From the NCBI RefSeq assembly GCF_927904885.1, contig NZ_CAKMNW010000008.1:49524-113523 (forward strand): DNA of 64,000 nucleotides, given 5' to 3'. The number at the start of each line of letters is the position of its first letter. The stretch's first letter is position 1. This DNA is from Candidatus Nitrotoga sp. M5 (lineage in GTDB: Bacteria > Pseudomonadota > Gammaproteobacteria > Burkholderiales > Gallionellaceae). Of this stretch, positions 40,334 to 48,958 are shown piece by piece. The position numbers were made by a program, and so were the translations under genes. The notes under the pieces were generated by a model that searched no databases, was not told the DNA's origin, and worked only from the letters and a program-made list of their open reading frames with translations.

Positions 40334-40951
40334 ATGTCGCTTAAAACCAGCTATCGTTTCATCGCTCCAATTTATGATGTCGTCCTTGATCGCGTCACGC
40401 GTAGCGCACGCCAGCACAGTTTGGCAAGACTGCCGCAACAAGGTGCAGCGCGCGTACTGCTTAGTGGTGCAGGCACTGGCCTGGATTTTCCTTTTTTACC
40501 GCCCCACCATGAATACACTGCGCTGGATCTTACAGGTGCAATGTTGGCACGGGCAAAAAAAAAGGCTACCGGATTAAGTATGCAATGGGTGCGAGGGGAC
40601 AGCATGGCTTTACCTTTCGCTTCAGGTAGTTTCGATTATGCTGTGCTGCATCTAATTATGGCGGTAGTATCACGACCGCAATATTGCTTGGCAGAAACGG
40701 CGCGCGTACTCAGGCCGGGCGGTCATATTTTGCTCTTCGATAAATTTCTGCGGCGTGGAAATCGCGCTTGGGTGCGGCGCGGCCTGACTCCCCTGACAGG
40801 ACAGCTGGCCACACGGCTCGACGTGGTGTTTGAGGAGATGTTGGAAGCGGTACCAGGATTGCGAGTATTGAGCAATGAGCCAGCGCTTGCAAACGGCTGG
40901 TTCCGCTTGATTGAAATCCATAAAGACACCTCTAACAATTCAAGTTTCTAA
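40334..40951 (+). CDS. Class I SAM-dependent methyltransferase (PmtA/UbiE-like)
   Basis: 205 residues starting 4 nt after apaG. SAM-binding motif I is VLLSGAGTGLDFPFL, unusual in having SGAGTG; motif II/III is ARVLRPGGHILLFDKFLRR. FIAPIYDVVLDRVTR at the N-terminus resembles phospholipid or quinone methyltransferases. The C-terminal residues after about 196 (DTSNNSSF) and the stop codon come from repeat copy 5, so the gene end was changed by that element. Substrate is not predictable. Confidence 0.8.
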   Translation: MSLKTSYRFIAPIYDVVLDRVTRSARQHSLARLPQQGAARVLLSGAGTGLDFPFLPPHHEYTALDLTGAMLARAKKKATGLSMQWVRGDSMALPFASGSFDYAVLHLIMAVVSRPQYCLAETARVLRPGGHILLFDKFLRRGNRAWVRRGLTPLTGQLATRLDVVFEEMLEAVPGLRVLSNEPALANGWFRLIEIHKDTSNNSSF

Positions 40952-41103
40952 GCAAGACAAGGCACAAGTAAAAAATTTGAGTACATCATATTGCTAATAT
41001 GTAAGCGATAGTTTTTTCGAGTAACGCCGTATTGTGACGAAAAGAGATCAGCAGGCAAGCTGAGCAGCGGCTGCTCGCAAAATTGGATTTTTAGAGATGC
41101 CCT
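40925..41103. repeat. Dispersed inverted-end repeat, copy 5 (about 179 bp)
   Basis: Left end gacacctctaacaattcaag; right end aattggatttttagagatgcc. The core taacgccgtattgtgacgaa is followed by the hairpin-rich text gcaggcaagctgagcagcgg, similar to copy 1. The element overlaps the last 27 nt of the methyltransferase gene. Confidence 0.82.
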
Positions 41104-41199
41104 ACCACCGCAACATGCACCGTTTCGCTACCACCGCACGTAAAATGTTACACGGCGTAAATGAGCAAAATCAAATAATTGGGTGAATGTAATCCGATT

Positions 41200-42270
41200 A
41201 TGAAAAAAACTAATATCGCTCCGTCTCGCGCACTTCTGCGCACATACCTTGCCGTAGGTTATGCACTGTTCATCATGTATGCCAGCTTAACGCCGTTTAC
41301 AGGTTGGCAGGAGCAGGGGCTGGAATTTTCTGCTGTATTGGCTTTTCCGTTATTGCAGCAATATACTTGGTTCGATGCTGCCGCGAATCTGCTCGGCTAT
41401 TTACCGTTTGGACTGTTGCTTGGGCTGGCACTACGCGCACGCTTCAACTTAAGCTGGACTTTACTCCTCGCTACGTTGGGCGGGGTAGTGCTTTCCGCCA
41501 TGATGGAATATGCTCAAATGTATTTGCCTATTCGTATTAGCTCCAGCCTCGATTTACTTGCCAACAGTAGCGGCACGCTGGCGGGGGCGATTTTGGCAAT
41601 TTGCATTGCACCACGCGAATGGTTTGCTCTGCATCTGACGTATTGGCGTATGCATTTATTTCGTGACAGCGGAGGAGTGGATTTCGGTTTGGCACTGGTT
41701 GCGTTGTGGATGTTCGCGCAAATCAACCCTTCGTTACCAATGCTGGGCAATGTGTTTATTAGCGAAGTGGCGCGAGTGCCTTTCGTCGTGGTACTGCCTG
41801 AACCGTTTAACTGGATGGAAAGCATGGTGGTTCTGCTCAATCTGCTGATGCTGGGAATGCTTCTGCTAACCTTATTACGCATACGCCGCCAAGCAGTAAG
41901 TACACTGTTGCTGGTATTGTGTGCAGTAGCGCTAGCGAAGTTCCTCGCAGCAGCCATACTACTCAAATCATGGGCACTGCTGCTATGGCTAAATGGTGAG
42001 GCCATGCTTGGCATTTTCTCAGGCGTGCTGCTTCTGATCGCTGTTAGCGGATTATCCCGCTCGCAGCTATTGAAATGTGCCGCGCTGGTCGCGCTAGGTT
42101 ATTGGGTGTTGGCGCAATGGATATTGGATAGCGGTGAGCCTTCTGCAGCCATGCGCCTGTACCAATGGAATTACGGCCACCTGCTCAATTACAATGGCTT
42201 GTCGCAAACTATTGCCTATGTATTTCCGTTTCTCATGGTCGGCCACCTTTGGCGTGTTAAAGATACATAG
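41200..42270 (+). CDS. VanZ-family integral membrane protein
   Basis: 356 residues from ATG 41200. Many hydrophobic helices. The VanZ-like core is seen in YALFIMYASLTPFTGW, WFDAAANLLGYLPFGLLLGLALR, and MMEYAQMYLPIRISSSLDLLANSSGTLAGAI. The C-terminal half adds further helices. VanZ proteins are of unclear function outside teicoplanin resistance. No obvious neighbours suggest a pathway. Confidence 0.85.
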   Translation: MKKTNIAPSRALLRTYLAVGYALFIMYASLTPFTGWQEQGLEFSAVLAFPLLQQYTWFDAAANLLGYLPFGLLLGLALRARFNLSWTLLLATLGGVVLSAMMEYAQMYLPIRISSSLDLLANSSGTLAGAILAICIAPREWFALHLTYWRMHLFRDSGGVDFGLALVALWMFAQINPSLPMLGNVFISEVARVPFVVVLPEPFNWMESMVVLLNLLMLGMLLLTLLRIRRQAVSTLLLVLCAVALAKFLAAAILLKSWALLLWLNGEAMLGIFSGVLLLIAVSGLSRSQLLKCAALVALGYWVLAQWILDSGEPSAAMRLYQWNYGHLLNYNGLSQTIAYVFPFLMVGHLWRVKDT

Positions 42271-42313
42271 CAGAGGCGCTGTATAATTATAATTTTTTCT
42301 TGTGAGGTCTTGT

Positions 42314-42625
42314 ATGAGTCATTATCAAAAGCACGTTTTCTTTTGTACCAACCAGCGCGAAGAAGGCGCGGAGTGTTGCAATAATATTAATGCACAATGG
42401 ATGCGCGACTATGTCAAAGATAAAGTCCAAATGCTTGGATTGTCTAATGAAGAAAATCGTATACGCATCAACTCAGCAGGTTGCATGAATCGCTGTGATG
42501 AAGGACCTGTATTGGTAATATATCCCGAGGGAGTCTGGTACAACTATATGGATGAGAGCGATCTCGACGAAATCATCGTTGAACACTTGCAGAATGGACG
42601 CGTGGTGGAACGCCTGAAAATTTAA
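42314..42625 (+). CDS. Thioredoxin-like [2Fe-2S] ferredoxin-domain protein
   Basis: 103 residues from ATG 42314, with GTGAGG upstream. Cysteines at HVFFCTNQREEGAECC, and at SAGCMNRCDEGPVLVIYPEG, follow the [2Fe-2S] thioredoxin-like ferredoxin pattern (C-x9-12-C ... C-x3-C). Such small proteins are often next to methyltransferases or hydrolases. Its stop and the hydrolase start share a base (TAATG), so the two are translationally coupled. Confidence 0.88.
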   Translation: MSHYQKHVFFCTNQREEGAECCNNINAQWMRDYVKDKVQMLGLSNEENRIRINSAGCMNRCDEGPVLVIYPEGVWYNYMDESDLDEIIVEHLQNGRVVERLKI

Positions 42626-43239
42626 TGTCCGCTATAAAAAAGGTCTCTATTCCCGGCCCAGTCGGTGAACTTGAGGTTGTGGTACAGATGCCGGACATTG
42701 AACCACGTGCTATCGCGGTAATAGCGCATCCGCTGTCCACTATGGGCGGAACGATGGAAAACAAGATAGTAACCACTCTGGCCAAGACTTTTACTGAGCT
42801 GGGGTTCGCCGCTTTACGCTTCAATTTTCGGGGCGTCGGTGCCAGCAGCGGCGAGTTTGATAATGGAAATGGTGAGGTAGAAGATGCACTCGCAGTAACG
42901 CGCTATGCATTAAGCGAATATGGCGACCTGCCTCTGATTTTATCCGGCTTTTCCTTCGGTGGTTGTGTGCAGGCGCGCGCGGCACAGCAATTGCCTCAGC
43001 GTCAACTGGTGCTGATCGCGCCGGCAGTGATGCGTTATGCGATGCCATCCGTACCGCACAACACGCTGCTGATTCACGGTGAGCTGGATGAAATCGTCCC
43101 GTTGACGGACGTTATGCAATGGGCGCGCCCACAGCGTCTGCCTATCGTAGTATTACCGGGAGCAGAGCATTTTTTCCATGGCCGTCTGGAACAGTTGAAA
43201 GAAATTGTGCGCCACAATTTCATGGGGCAAGCGCTATGA
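42625..43239 (+). CDS. Alpha/beta hydrolase
   Basis: 204 residues. The nucleophile elbow is GFSFGG, with Asp in HGELDEIVPL and His in GAEHFFHGRL completing a catalytic triad. The oxyanion region is AHPLSTMGGTMENK, and FRGVGASSGEFDNGNGEVEDA is typical of small CocE/NonD-like hydrolases. Substrate unknown. It is coupled to the ferredoxin-like gene. Confidence 0.88.
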   Translation: MSAIKKVSIPGPVGELEVVVQMPDIEPRAIAVIAHPLSTMGGTMENKIVTTLAKTFTELGFAALRFNFRGVGASSGEFDNGNGEVEDALAVTRYALSEYGDLPLILSGFSFGGCVQARAAQQLPQRQLVLIAPAVMRYAMPSVPHNTLLIHGELDEIVPLTDVMQWARPQRLPIVVLPGAEHFFHGRLEQLKEIVRHNFMGQAL

Positions 43240-43397
43240 TCAGTGTTGCTCAATAACTTTTATTGCCTACATATAATACATATGCTGCTCGTTAAAACTT
43301 ATTCTCGACCAGTGTGCTTGCCGGCTTACTCCTTTGCACCTTGGTCTCGCTTAGGATTTTGAATTTATGCATGCACCTTTAGAACAAGGAATAAATT

Positions 43398-43811
43398 ATG
43401 TTATGGATTAAGGCATGGCACGTAATTTTTATGGTTACCTGGTTCGCTGGCTTATTTTATCTGCCACGTCTGTTCGTGTATCACGCCATGAGCGAAGATA
43501 AGGCCAGTATCGAGCGATTCAAAATCATGGAACGAAAATTATTTTACGGCATTATGACGCCGGGTGGCGTGCTGACTATTATTTTTGGATTGTGGCTGTG
43601 GTTTGGTTATGGTGTAACTGGTGGGTGGATGCACATCAAATTCACACTGGTGTTATTGTTGATCGCTTACCACATATATTGCGGCAAGCTGCTACGCGAT
43701 TTTAAAACCGATCGCAATAAACGCAGTCATGTATTCTATCGCTGGTTCAATGAATTCCCAGTATTGCTTATGATTGCCATCATTATTCTTGTAATCGTCA
43801 AACCTGTATAA
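43398..43811 (+). CDS. hemJ: Protoporphyrinogen IX oxidase, HemJ type
   Basis: 137 residues, four membrane helices. MLWIKAWHVIFMVTWFAGLFYLPRLFVYHA with its conserved His, LFYGIMTPGGVLTIIFGLWL, WMHIKFTLVLLLIAYH and FRWFNEFPVLLMIAIIILVI are characteristic of UPF0093/HemJ. It oxidises protoporphyrinogen IX in heme synthesis. The next gene starts 4 nt later. Confidence 0.93.
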   Translation: MLWIKAWHVIFMVTWFAGLFYLPRLFVYHAMSEDKASIERFKIMERKLFYGIMTPGGVLTIIFGLWLWFGYGVTGGWMHIKFTLVLLLIAYHIYCGKLLRDFKTDRNKRSHVFYRWFNEFPVLLMIAIIILVIVKPV

Positions 43812-43815
43812 ATAT

Positions 43816-44958
43816 ATGCTTGAAACCTTTTTTTCACCCTGTCCGCGCGGCTTGGAGACAATGCTCGCCAATGAACTGAATGCACTCGACGCTCAAGATG
43901 TGCGCACCACCGATGGCGGCGTGCAATTCACCGGTCCCTTTTCGTTAAGCTACCGTGTCAACTTGCATAGCCGCATTGCCAGTCGTGTACTGTGGCGTGT
44001 GGCGATAGCACACTATCGCAACGAGCAAGATATTTTCGATACGGCCTATGCGCAGCCGTGGAACGATTGGTTCGGCACTTCACACACAATCCGCGTCAAC
44101 ATGACAGCAATTAAATGCCCCTTGAAAAGTCTGGATTTCGCCACCCTGAAAATCAAGGATGCAGTGTGCGATAAATTCCGCGCGCTCACCGGTAACCGTC
44201 CCAGCGTGGACACCCATACGCCGGATATCCGCATCCATGCCTTCCTTGAGTCCAGCCGCATGACGCTGTATGTCGACACTTCCGGCGATGCACTGTTCAA
44301 GCGCGGTGTGCGCCAGTACACAAACGTTGCACCCCTGCGCGAGAATCTGGCGGCGGGCATTTTGCTGCTGGCGGGTTGGCAGCCCGGCGTGCCGCTGCTT
44401 GACCCGATGTGCGGCAGTGGCACTTTTCTGATTGAAGCGGCACTGATGTCGTTTAACATCGCCCCTGGAATCAGCCGCAGTTTTGCCTTCGAAAAACTGA
44501 AAATTTTCGACGCCACCGCGTGGGGCGAAATGCGTAGTCAAGCGCAAGCGGCGCAAAAGCCGGTTAGCAAATTGCCAATTTTCGGCAGTGATTTATATGG
44601 TGACGAGCTTAAAGCAGCGCAACTTAATCTGGTAAATGCAGGTTTGCTGGAAGCTGTAACGCTCAATCAAGCGAATGTGCTGGAGATTTCCGCGCCCGCC
44701 GACCATGGCGTGCTGGTAGCAAACCTGCCTTATGGCGAGCGCATGGGCGATTTGGAAGAACTTCAAGCGTTATACCCAAAGTTGGGCGACGTACTGAAGA
44801 AAAAGTTCGGCGGATGGAACGCCTATCTGTTTACTTCCGACTTACGCATGCCGAAGTTCATCCGCCTGTCCGTTTCCCGCCGCACTCTGCTGTTTAACGG
44901 TGCAATTGAGTGTCGTTTATTTGAATACAAGATGGTAGCGGGGAGCAACCGTACCTGA
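43816..44958 (+). CDS. THUMP-domain 23S rRNA methyltransferase (RlmL N-like)
   Basis: 380 residues. THUMP domain (about 50-165), then a Rossmann methyltransferase: PLLDPMCGSGTFLIEAALMS (motif I), GSDLYGDELKAAQLN, and catalytic VANLPYGERMGDLEELQALY (NLPY). It corresponds to the N-terminal half of E. coli RlmL, which makes m2G2445. Stand-alone versions are common in betaproteobacteria. It is co-directional with hemJ. Confidence 0.9.
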   Translation: MLETFFSPCPRGLETMLANELNALDAQDVRTTDGGVQFTGPFSLSYRVNLHSRIASRVLWRVAIAHYRNEQDIFDTAYAQPWNDWFGTSHTIRVNMTAIKCPLKSLDFATLKIKDAVCDKFRALTGNRPSVDTHTPDIRIHAFLESSRMTLYVDTSGDALFKRGVRQYTNVAPLRENLAAGILLLAGWQPGVPLLDPMCGSGTFLIEAALMSFNIAPGISRSFAFEKLKIFDATAWGEMRSQAQAAQKPVSKLPIFGSDLYGDELKAAQLNLVNAGLLEAVTLNQANVLEISAPADHGVLVANLPYGERMGDLEELQALYPKLGDVLKKKFGGWNAYLFTSDLRMPKFIRLSVSRRTLLFNGAIECRLFEYKMVAGSNRT

Positions 44959-45571
44959 ATTAAAGATATGCCATACCATGGCTACGCTGGGATACTAACC
45001 AAGGTTTGATTTAACTCAATGGCTGCAAGCTTCTGGGCAGTCCCGATCGAATGTAGAGCTAGATGACATCTGTGGCGTCAAAAATTGACCTCATAGTGTT
45101 CAGACAGCGCTTTGCTATTCAAACCTAGATTTTATTTTACCAATTTTTATTGACCGAGCAGCACCGAGGCTTGCCCCCCTTTGTTAATAGTACTCTAACG
45201 TTGTTAACGCAGAAAATTCATCAGTTGGGCGAGCAGCGTCTTGCCAGTTTTCATGGCAACCTCCGGGAGAAAAATCGGAAGACTGGCTGAATTGTCTTGC
45301 GCCGTTCAAATCGACACCACCATCGTCGCTTGGAATCAGCGTCATACGTGGCTTTCGGCGGTTCGCCCTCTCGTTAAACTGGACAGCAGTGGTAAATTTG
45401 GTCGTATTTAGTGTACTATGTAGGAACTAAGAGGTTGTTAGTATCTTGTGGTCTTTAGCTTAAAATCTATTATGATGATGAATATCATGGGATAAATTTT
45501 TCTTGTGATCATGTCTATAATACGACCCTCATTAATTTAGAACTCGAAATAAATAAAGCAGGAGATAGTGA
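44959..45571. other. Intergenic region with an IS4-type scrap and a possible promoter
   Basis: No intact gene. It holds the 51-nt remnant at 45204-45254, and just before gsmt a tataat box (45516-45521) without a clear -35. An inverted repeat atgat-gaat-atcat lies near 45475-45490. Confidence 0.45.
45204..45254 (-). pseudogene. IS4-type transposase N-terminal scrap (16 aa)
   Basis: MKTGKTLLAQLMNFLR is encoded on the minus strand after a strong ribosome site (ggaggttgcc). It matches the first residues of DUF4372-containing IS4-type transposases (MNTGKTLFAQLMDFLPW...). It ends at a stop immediately, so the rest of the element is gone. The match is short. Confidence 0.5.
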
Positions 45572-46453
45572 ATGTCTGGACAAAGCGAACGGCCGTCTGC
45601 AGAAAGTAACGATTCCAATTTGGCAAAAAATGAAGTGGTTCCACTCCACGAAAGCCCGAAGCATCAGGTCTATGGTGAAGATCCTACCCAAGATCGTTCT
45701 ACCGATCATTATCAGGCAGAATACGTAGAGAATTTTGTTGAACGTTGGGACGAGTTGATTGACTGGGATGCCCGGACAGAAGGCGAGGGACAGTTTTTTA
45801 TAGACAAGTTGCGGGCGCTAGGCAAGGAAAAAATACTGGATGTAGCAACCGGTACCGGTTTTCATTCAGTGCAGTTGATAAAAGCAGGCTTCAACGTCAC
45901 CAGTGTCGATGGTAGTGCCCAGATGCTAGTTAAAGCGTTTGATAATGCGCAAAAGCGCGGTTATGTACTAACAACCGTGCATGGCGACTGGCGCTGGCTT
46001 AACCGGGACGTGGAAGACCAGCAATTTGATGCGGTGATCTGCTTGGGTAACTCCTTTACCCATTTATTTGAAGAGCATGACCGTAGAAGAGCGCTGGCTG
46101 AATTCTATTCGGTATTAAAGCATGACGGCATACTGATACTGGATCAGCGTAATTATGACTCAATCCTGGACAATGGTTTCTCCACCAAACACAAATATTA
46201 TTACTGCGGTGAGCGTGTCTCCGCCAAGCCAATCTATATGGATGACGGGCTAGCGCGTTTTGAATATTCTTTTGAAGACGGCTCCAAGCATCATCTGAAT
46301 ATGTTTCCCTTGCGCAAAGACTATACCCGTAAATTAATTTCAGATGCAGGGTTTCAGAAAATTGAAACTTTTGGTGATTTCAAGGAAACCCAACCTGGGC
46401 AGGATCCTGATTTTTTCGTCCACATAGCATACAAGGCATACGATGCAGAATAA
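45572..46453 (+). CDS. gsmt: Glycine/sarcosine N-methyltransferase (GSMT)
   Basis: 293 residues after the ribosome site aggaga. QVYGEDPTQDRSTDHYQAEYVENFVERWDELIDWDARTEGEG and SAM motif ILDVATGTGFHSVQL, followed by CLGNSFTHLF, DQRNYD and DFFVHIAYK, match GSMT of halophiles and cyanobacteria. It methylates glycine to sarcosine and dimethylglycine using SAM, the first steps of betaine synthesis. Its last 11 nt overlap sdmt. The neighbourhood is full of mobile-element scraps, suggesting acquisition. Confidence 0.93.
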   Translation: MSGQSERPSAESNDSNLAKNEVVPLHESPKHQVYGEDPTQDRSTDHYQAEYVENFVERWDELIDWDARTEGEGQFFIDKLRALGKEKILDVATGTGFHSVQLIKAGFNVTSVDGSAQMLVKAFDNAQKRGYVLTTVHGDWRWLNRDVEDQQFDAVICLGNSFTHLFEEHDRRRALAEFYSVLKHDGILILDQRNYDSILDNGFSTKHKYYYCGERVSAKPIYMDDGLARFEYSFEDGSKHHLNMFPLRKDYTRKLISDAGFQKIETFGDFKETQPGQDPDFFVHIAYKAYDAE

Positions 46454-47282
46454 ACGATCAACAGCGGAGAGCATAGCCGAAGACTATTACGATAGCGCCG
46501 ATGCCGATAAGTTTTACGAAAAGGTATGGGGCGGCGAGGACATTCATGTAGGTCTTTATGAAGCTGATCTGTCCATAGAGCAGGCCAGCCGCAACACAGT
46601 CACGGCCATGGTCGAGCGACTAGGCAATTTAAATGCCAACAGTAAAGTGATTGATCTGGGTTCCGGTTACGGCGGTTCGGCACGTTACTTGGCGAAGACT
46701 AAAGGGTGTCATGTAACTTGCTTGAATTTAAGTGATGTGCAGAATGCACGTAATCGCATGCTGAATGAGCAACAGGGACTAACGGACAAGGTTAGTGTTT
46801 TGCATGGCAGCTTTGAGTCCATCCCTGCAGAGGACTCGAGTTTTGATCTGGTCTGGTCGCAGGATGCCTTTTTGCATAGCAACCAGAAGCAGCTGGTTAT
46901 GAAAGAAATCGAGCGAGTACTCAAGCCTGGTGGAGAAGTAATTTTCACAGACCCCATGCAAGCGGACAACTGTCCTTCAGGAGTTCTTCAGTCCGTGTTA
47001 GAAAGGCTGAGTCTGGATTCGTTCGGTTCCTTTGAGTTTTACACGCGGGAACTGGAAGCTCTTAATTTTGAGCAAGTTGAATGTCTTGAGCTAACGCATC
47101 AATTGAGGAACCACTACTCTAAAGTGAAAGAAAGTCTGAGCGGCCGTTACGCTGAGCTTACTCAGGAGATTAACCCTGCTTATATCGACAGAATGATTCA
47201 GGGACTTGAAAACTGGGTCAAAGCAGCAAACTCGGGTTATCTAGCTTGGGGCATTTTGCATTTTCGCAAACGCGCGAACTGA
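46443..47282 (+). CDS. sdmt: Sarcosine/dimethylglycine N-methyltransferase (SDMT)
   Basis: 279 residues. AEDYYDSADADKFYEKVWGGEDIHVGLY, SAM motif VIDLGSGYGGSARYLA, WSQDAFLHS, and ERVLKPGGEVIFTDPM are typical of SDMT. It carries sarcosine and dimethylglycine to glycine betaine. Overlap with gsmt indicates translational coupling. Together the pair gives de novo osmoprotectant synthesis without choline. The stop is 8 nt from a decayed group II intron frame. Confidence 0.93.
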   Translation: MQNKRSTAESIAEDYYDSADADKFYEKVWGGEDIHVGLYEADLSIEQASRNTVTAMVERLGNLNANSKVIDLGSGYGGSARYLAKTKGCHVTCLNLSDVQNARNRMLNEQQGLTDKVSVLHGSFESIPAEDSSFDLVWSQDAFLHSNQKQLVMKEIERVLKPGGEVIFTDPMQADNCPSGVLQSVLERLSLDSFGSFEFYTRELEALNFEQVECLELTHQLRNHYSKVKESLSGRYAELTQEINPAYIDRMIQGLENWVKAANSGYLAWGILHFRKRAN

Positions 47283-47289
47283 GCCAGGC

Positions 47290-47958
47290 TCATGCACAGA
47301 GAAAAAATACTGCTCTTCTCTTCATTAATCTCAAATTGTAGCTTGGCAAACTTTTCGCGTAGCCGCTTTCATCAGCCAGTTATGCTGCTGATGGGCGTCA
47401 ACCAAGTTCGCCATGCCCTCAACAAATATTGCATATTCAACACAGGTATATTTTTCATGGCGCGTGACTTCTTTCGTGCGCTCCAGCATCCAGTCTTCTC
47501 GTCAAGATAAAGATTGCTGAGCACTGCGCCCCCCTCTTTCCGGCACGCTTTTTTGCCAGAGGCTTTCAGTATCACTTTCAGCAAGCGCATCACGTCATCG
47601 TCGTTGATGCGTAGCGTTACCTTTTTAGCAGATATCCTTGCCTGACTGTGTCACCGTAGGTGCGAAGATCAAGCTCAAACACTTGCGTCTTGTCCTGAAC
47701 AATTACTTGTGCCACCTAGTTCAACGCTCACGTGCCGCTCGTTTTTGACCGGCATGACCCTGATTGGAAGGTCTGCCTTGATGACTGGCTCCAGTATCAG
47801 CTTGAAAACTCCCTCTACCACATGATCACGAATCGCTAGAATCCTATATTTACCGTCGCCCTTTTAGTGCTTCCTTCCTTCGTGCTGGTAACGGCTCATA
47901 CGTGCACCCTATCAATTGATTCTTTATCTGTTGCTCTTCGATGTCCGCAAACGTGACA
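47290..47958 (-). pseudogene. Group II intron reverse transcriptase/maturase, decayed
   Basis: On the minus strand, in several frames: VTFADIEEQQIKNQLIG, YEPLPARRKEALKG, AIRDHVVEGVFKLILEPVIKADL, VAQVIVQDKTQVFELDLRTYGDTVR, INDDDVMRLLKVILKASGKKA, GGAVLSNLYLDEK, and EKYTCVEYAIFVEGMANLVDAHQQHNWL. These align in order with the RT domain of bacterial group II introns (RDRVVQGALKLILEPIFEADF..., QGGVISPLLSNLYL..., YARFVDDLV). Frameshifts, stops and loss of the YxDD catalytic pair (now FVEGM) make it dead. Domain X, the endonuclease and the ribozyme 3' end were not found. Confidence 0.85.
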
Positions 47959-48592
47959 CCGACAGTTCCCAGCATCAAATATTTAGTATAAGCATTTCAT
48001 GCGCCATTTGCAGAGTGTTTGCGCCAAGTAGAATGTCCACTTTTCCCGAATAGAAATGACCGCTGATAATAACAGTGGCGGATAAATTGAAATATAGACA
48101 CACTCATGGGCCAACAAAAAACGTCGAAGAGACTGAAAATCACTACCCACCACTCATCAGACAGCAGGCTTTACGTGCCATTGCCACCGTACTGCCAATT
48201 TCACCCCGCCAACATGGAATAGTCGTATCGGTCAGATTTCGACTACCTTGCTTGCTTCGCCCTTCAGTTACGGGCTTAGCCTTCGAGTTTTTGAATTTCG
48301 AGGCCATTTCTACGCTTAAATTCGTTACGGCCAACTCTCTTGCTGTTTAGAATTTACAACAGCGTGTTGCCACATGCCATTAGTTCATACTACTGAAGCG
48401 CACAGACGCCCTCAATGTTTATTATAACAATTTGTATTATTTATAACTTTCAGGTCTTGCAGCCACATACACCGTATCATTAATAAGGCATGTTGTTTTG
48501 TGAGACAAGGCTTGATTGTTTGAAGAGGTCGTCCACAAGGCCTCATGCTTTACCGAGGCCTTGTAATCCTCTTTCAAACCATCGATACCAAG
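47959..48592. other. Gene-poor region
   Basis: No intact gene. The sequence around 48030-48350 may contain further mobile-element debris, but no family could be assigned. A 10-bp hairpin, acaaggcctc/gaggccttgt, is at 48535-48564. Confidence 0.4.
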
Positions 48593-48724
48593 CTATATTT
48601 TGACAATATCGCCCCCATGAATTTTTTGGCAATCTGCTACCGAATTAGGGGAGCTTCTTGTATATGACGACAAAGCGACAATAGCTGCCAATGCAAAAAC
48701 TAGCATATCCATGAAATTATCCAT
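48593..48724 (-). pseudogene. Degenerate second copy of the small secreted peptide
   Basis: From ATG 48724 (ribosome site aaaggaag) to an early TAG at 48595, 43 residues: MDNFMDMLVFALAAIVALSS, then NSVADCQKIHGGDIVKI. After the stop the DNA continues LGIDGLKED in the same frame, matching the tail of the neighbouring peptide (CIDGLKK). A Gln codon of the neighbour is a stop here and the second Cys is Gly. It is a tandem paralogue losing function. Confidence 0.65.
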
Positions 48725-48802
48725 AAATTGACTTCCTTTAATAGATTGCTTCTTTTAGAGAGCACTGATAATTAACGCTGGCTTTGCCAGGAGGTCATCA
48801 AA

Positions 48803-48958
48803 TTATTTCTTCAAACCATCAATACAAGTCTGAGTTTTAGCAAGGTCGCCAGCAAAAGCCTTTTGACATTCTTCCACCGACTGAGGGGCGTTTGCAAATG
48901 CCGGCAAACTCACGACAGCAACCAAAATAAACGCTAGCATATTCATTAAATTTTTCAT
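48803..48958 (-). CDS. Small secreted two-cysteine peptide (51 aa)
   Basis: ATG 48958 follows aaaggaac. The 51 residues have a signal peptide (MKNLMNMLAFILVAVVSLPA, cleavage likely after FANA) and a mature part of about 27 residues: APQSVEECQKAFAGDLAKTQ then TCIDGLKK with two Cys 14 apart. I do not recognise the family. A degenerate copy lies just downstream at 48593-48724. Conservation of the ribosome site and of the Cys in both copies supports it being a real gene. The Cys pair could form a disulfide in the periplasm. Confidence 0.6.
   Translation of the reverse strand: MKNLMNMLAFILVAVVSLPAFANAPQSVEECQKAFAGDLAKTQTCIDGLKK

Noticed and set aside
41179..41199. TTG start extending the VanZ protein
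   Set aside because: The added residues (MGECNPI) have no homology and an ATG follows at 41200.
45493..45521. Promoter for gsmt with tataat box
   Set aside because: No acceptable -35 at 16-18 nt, so not called as a promoter.
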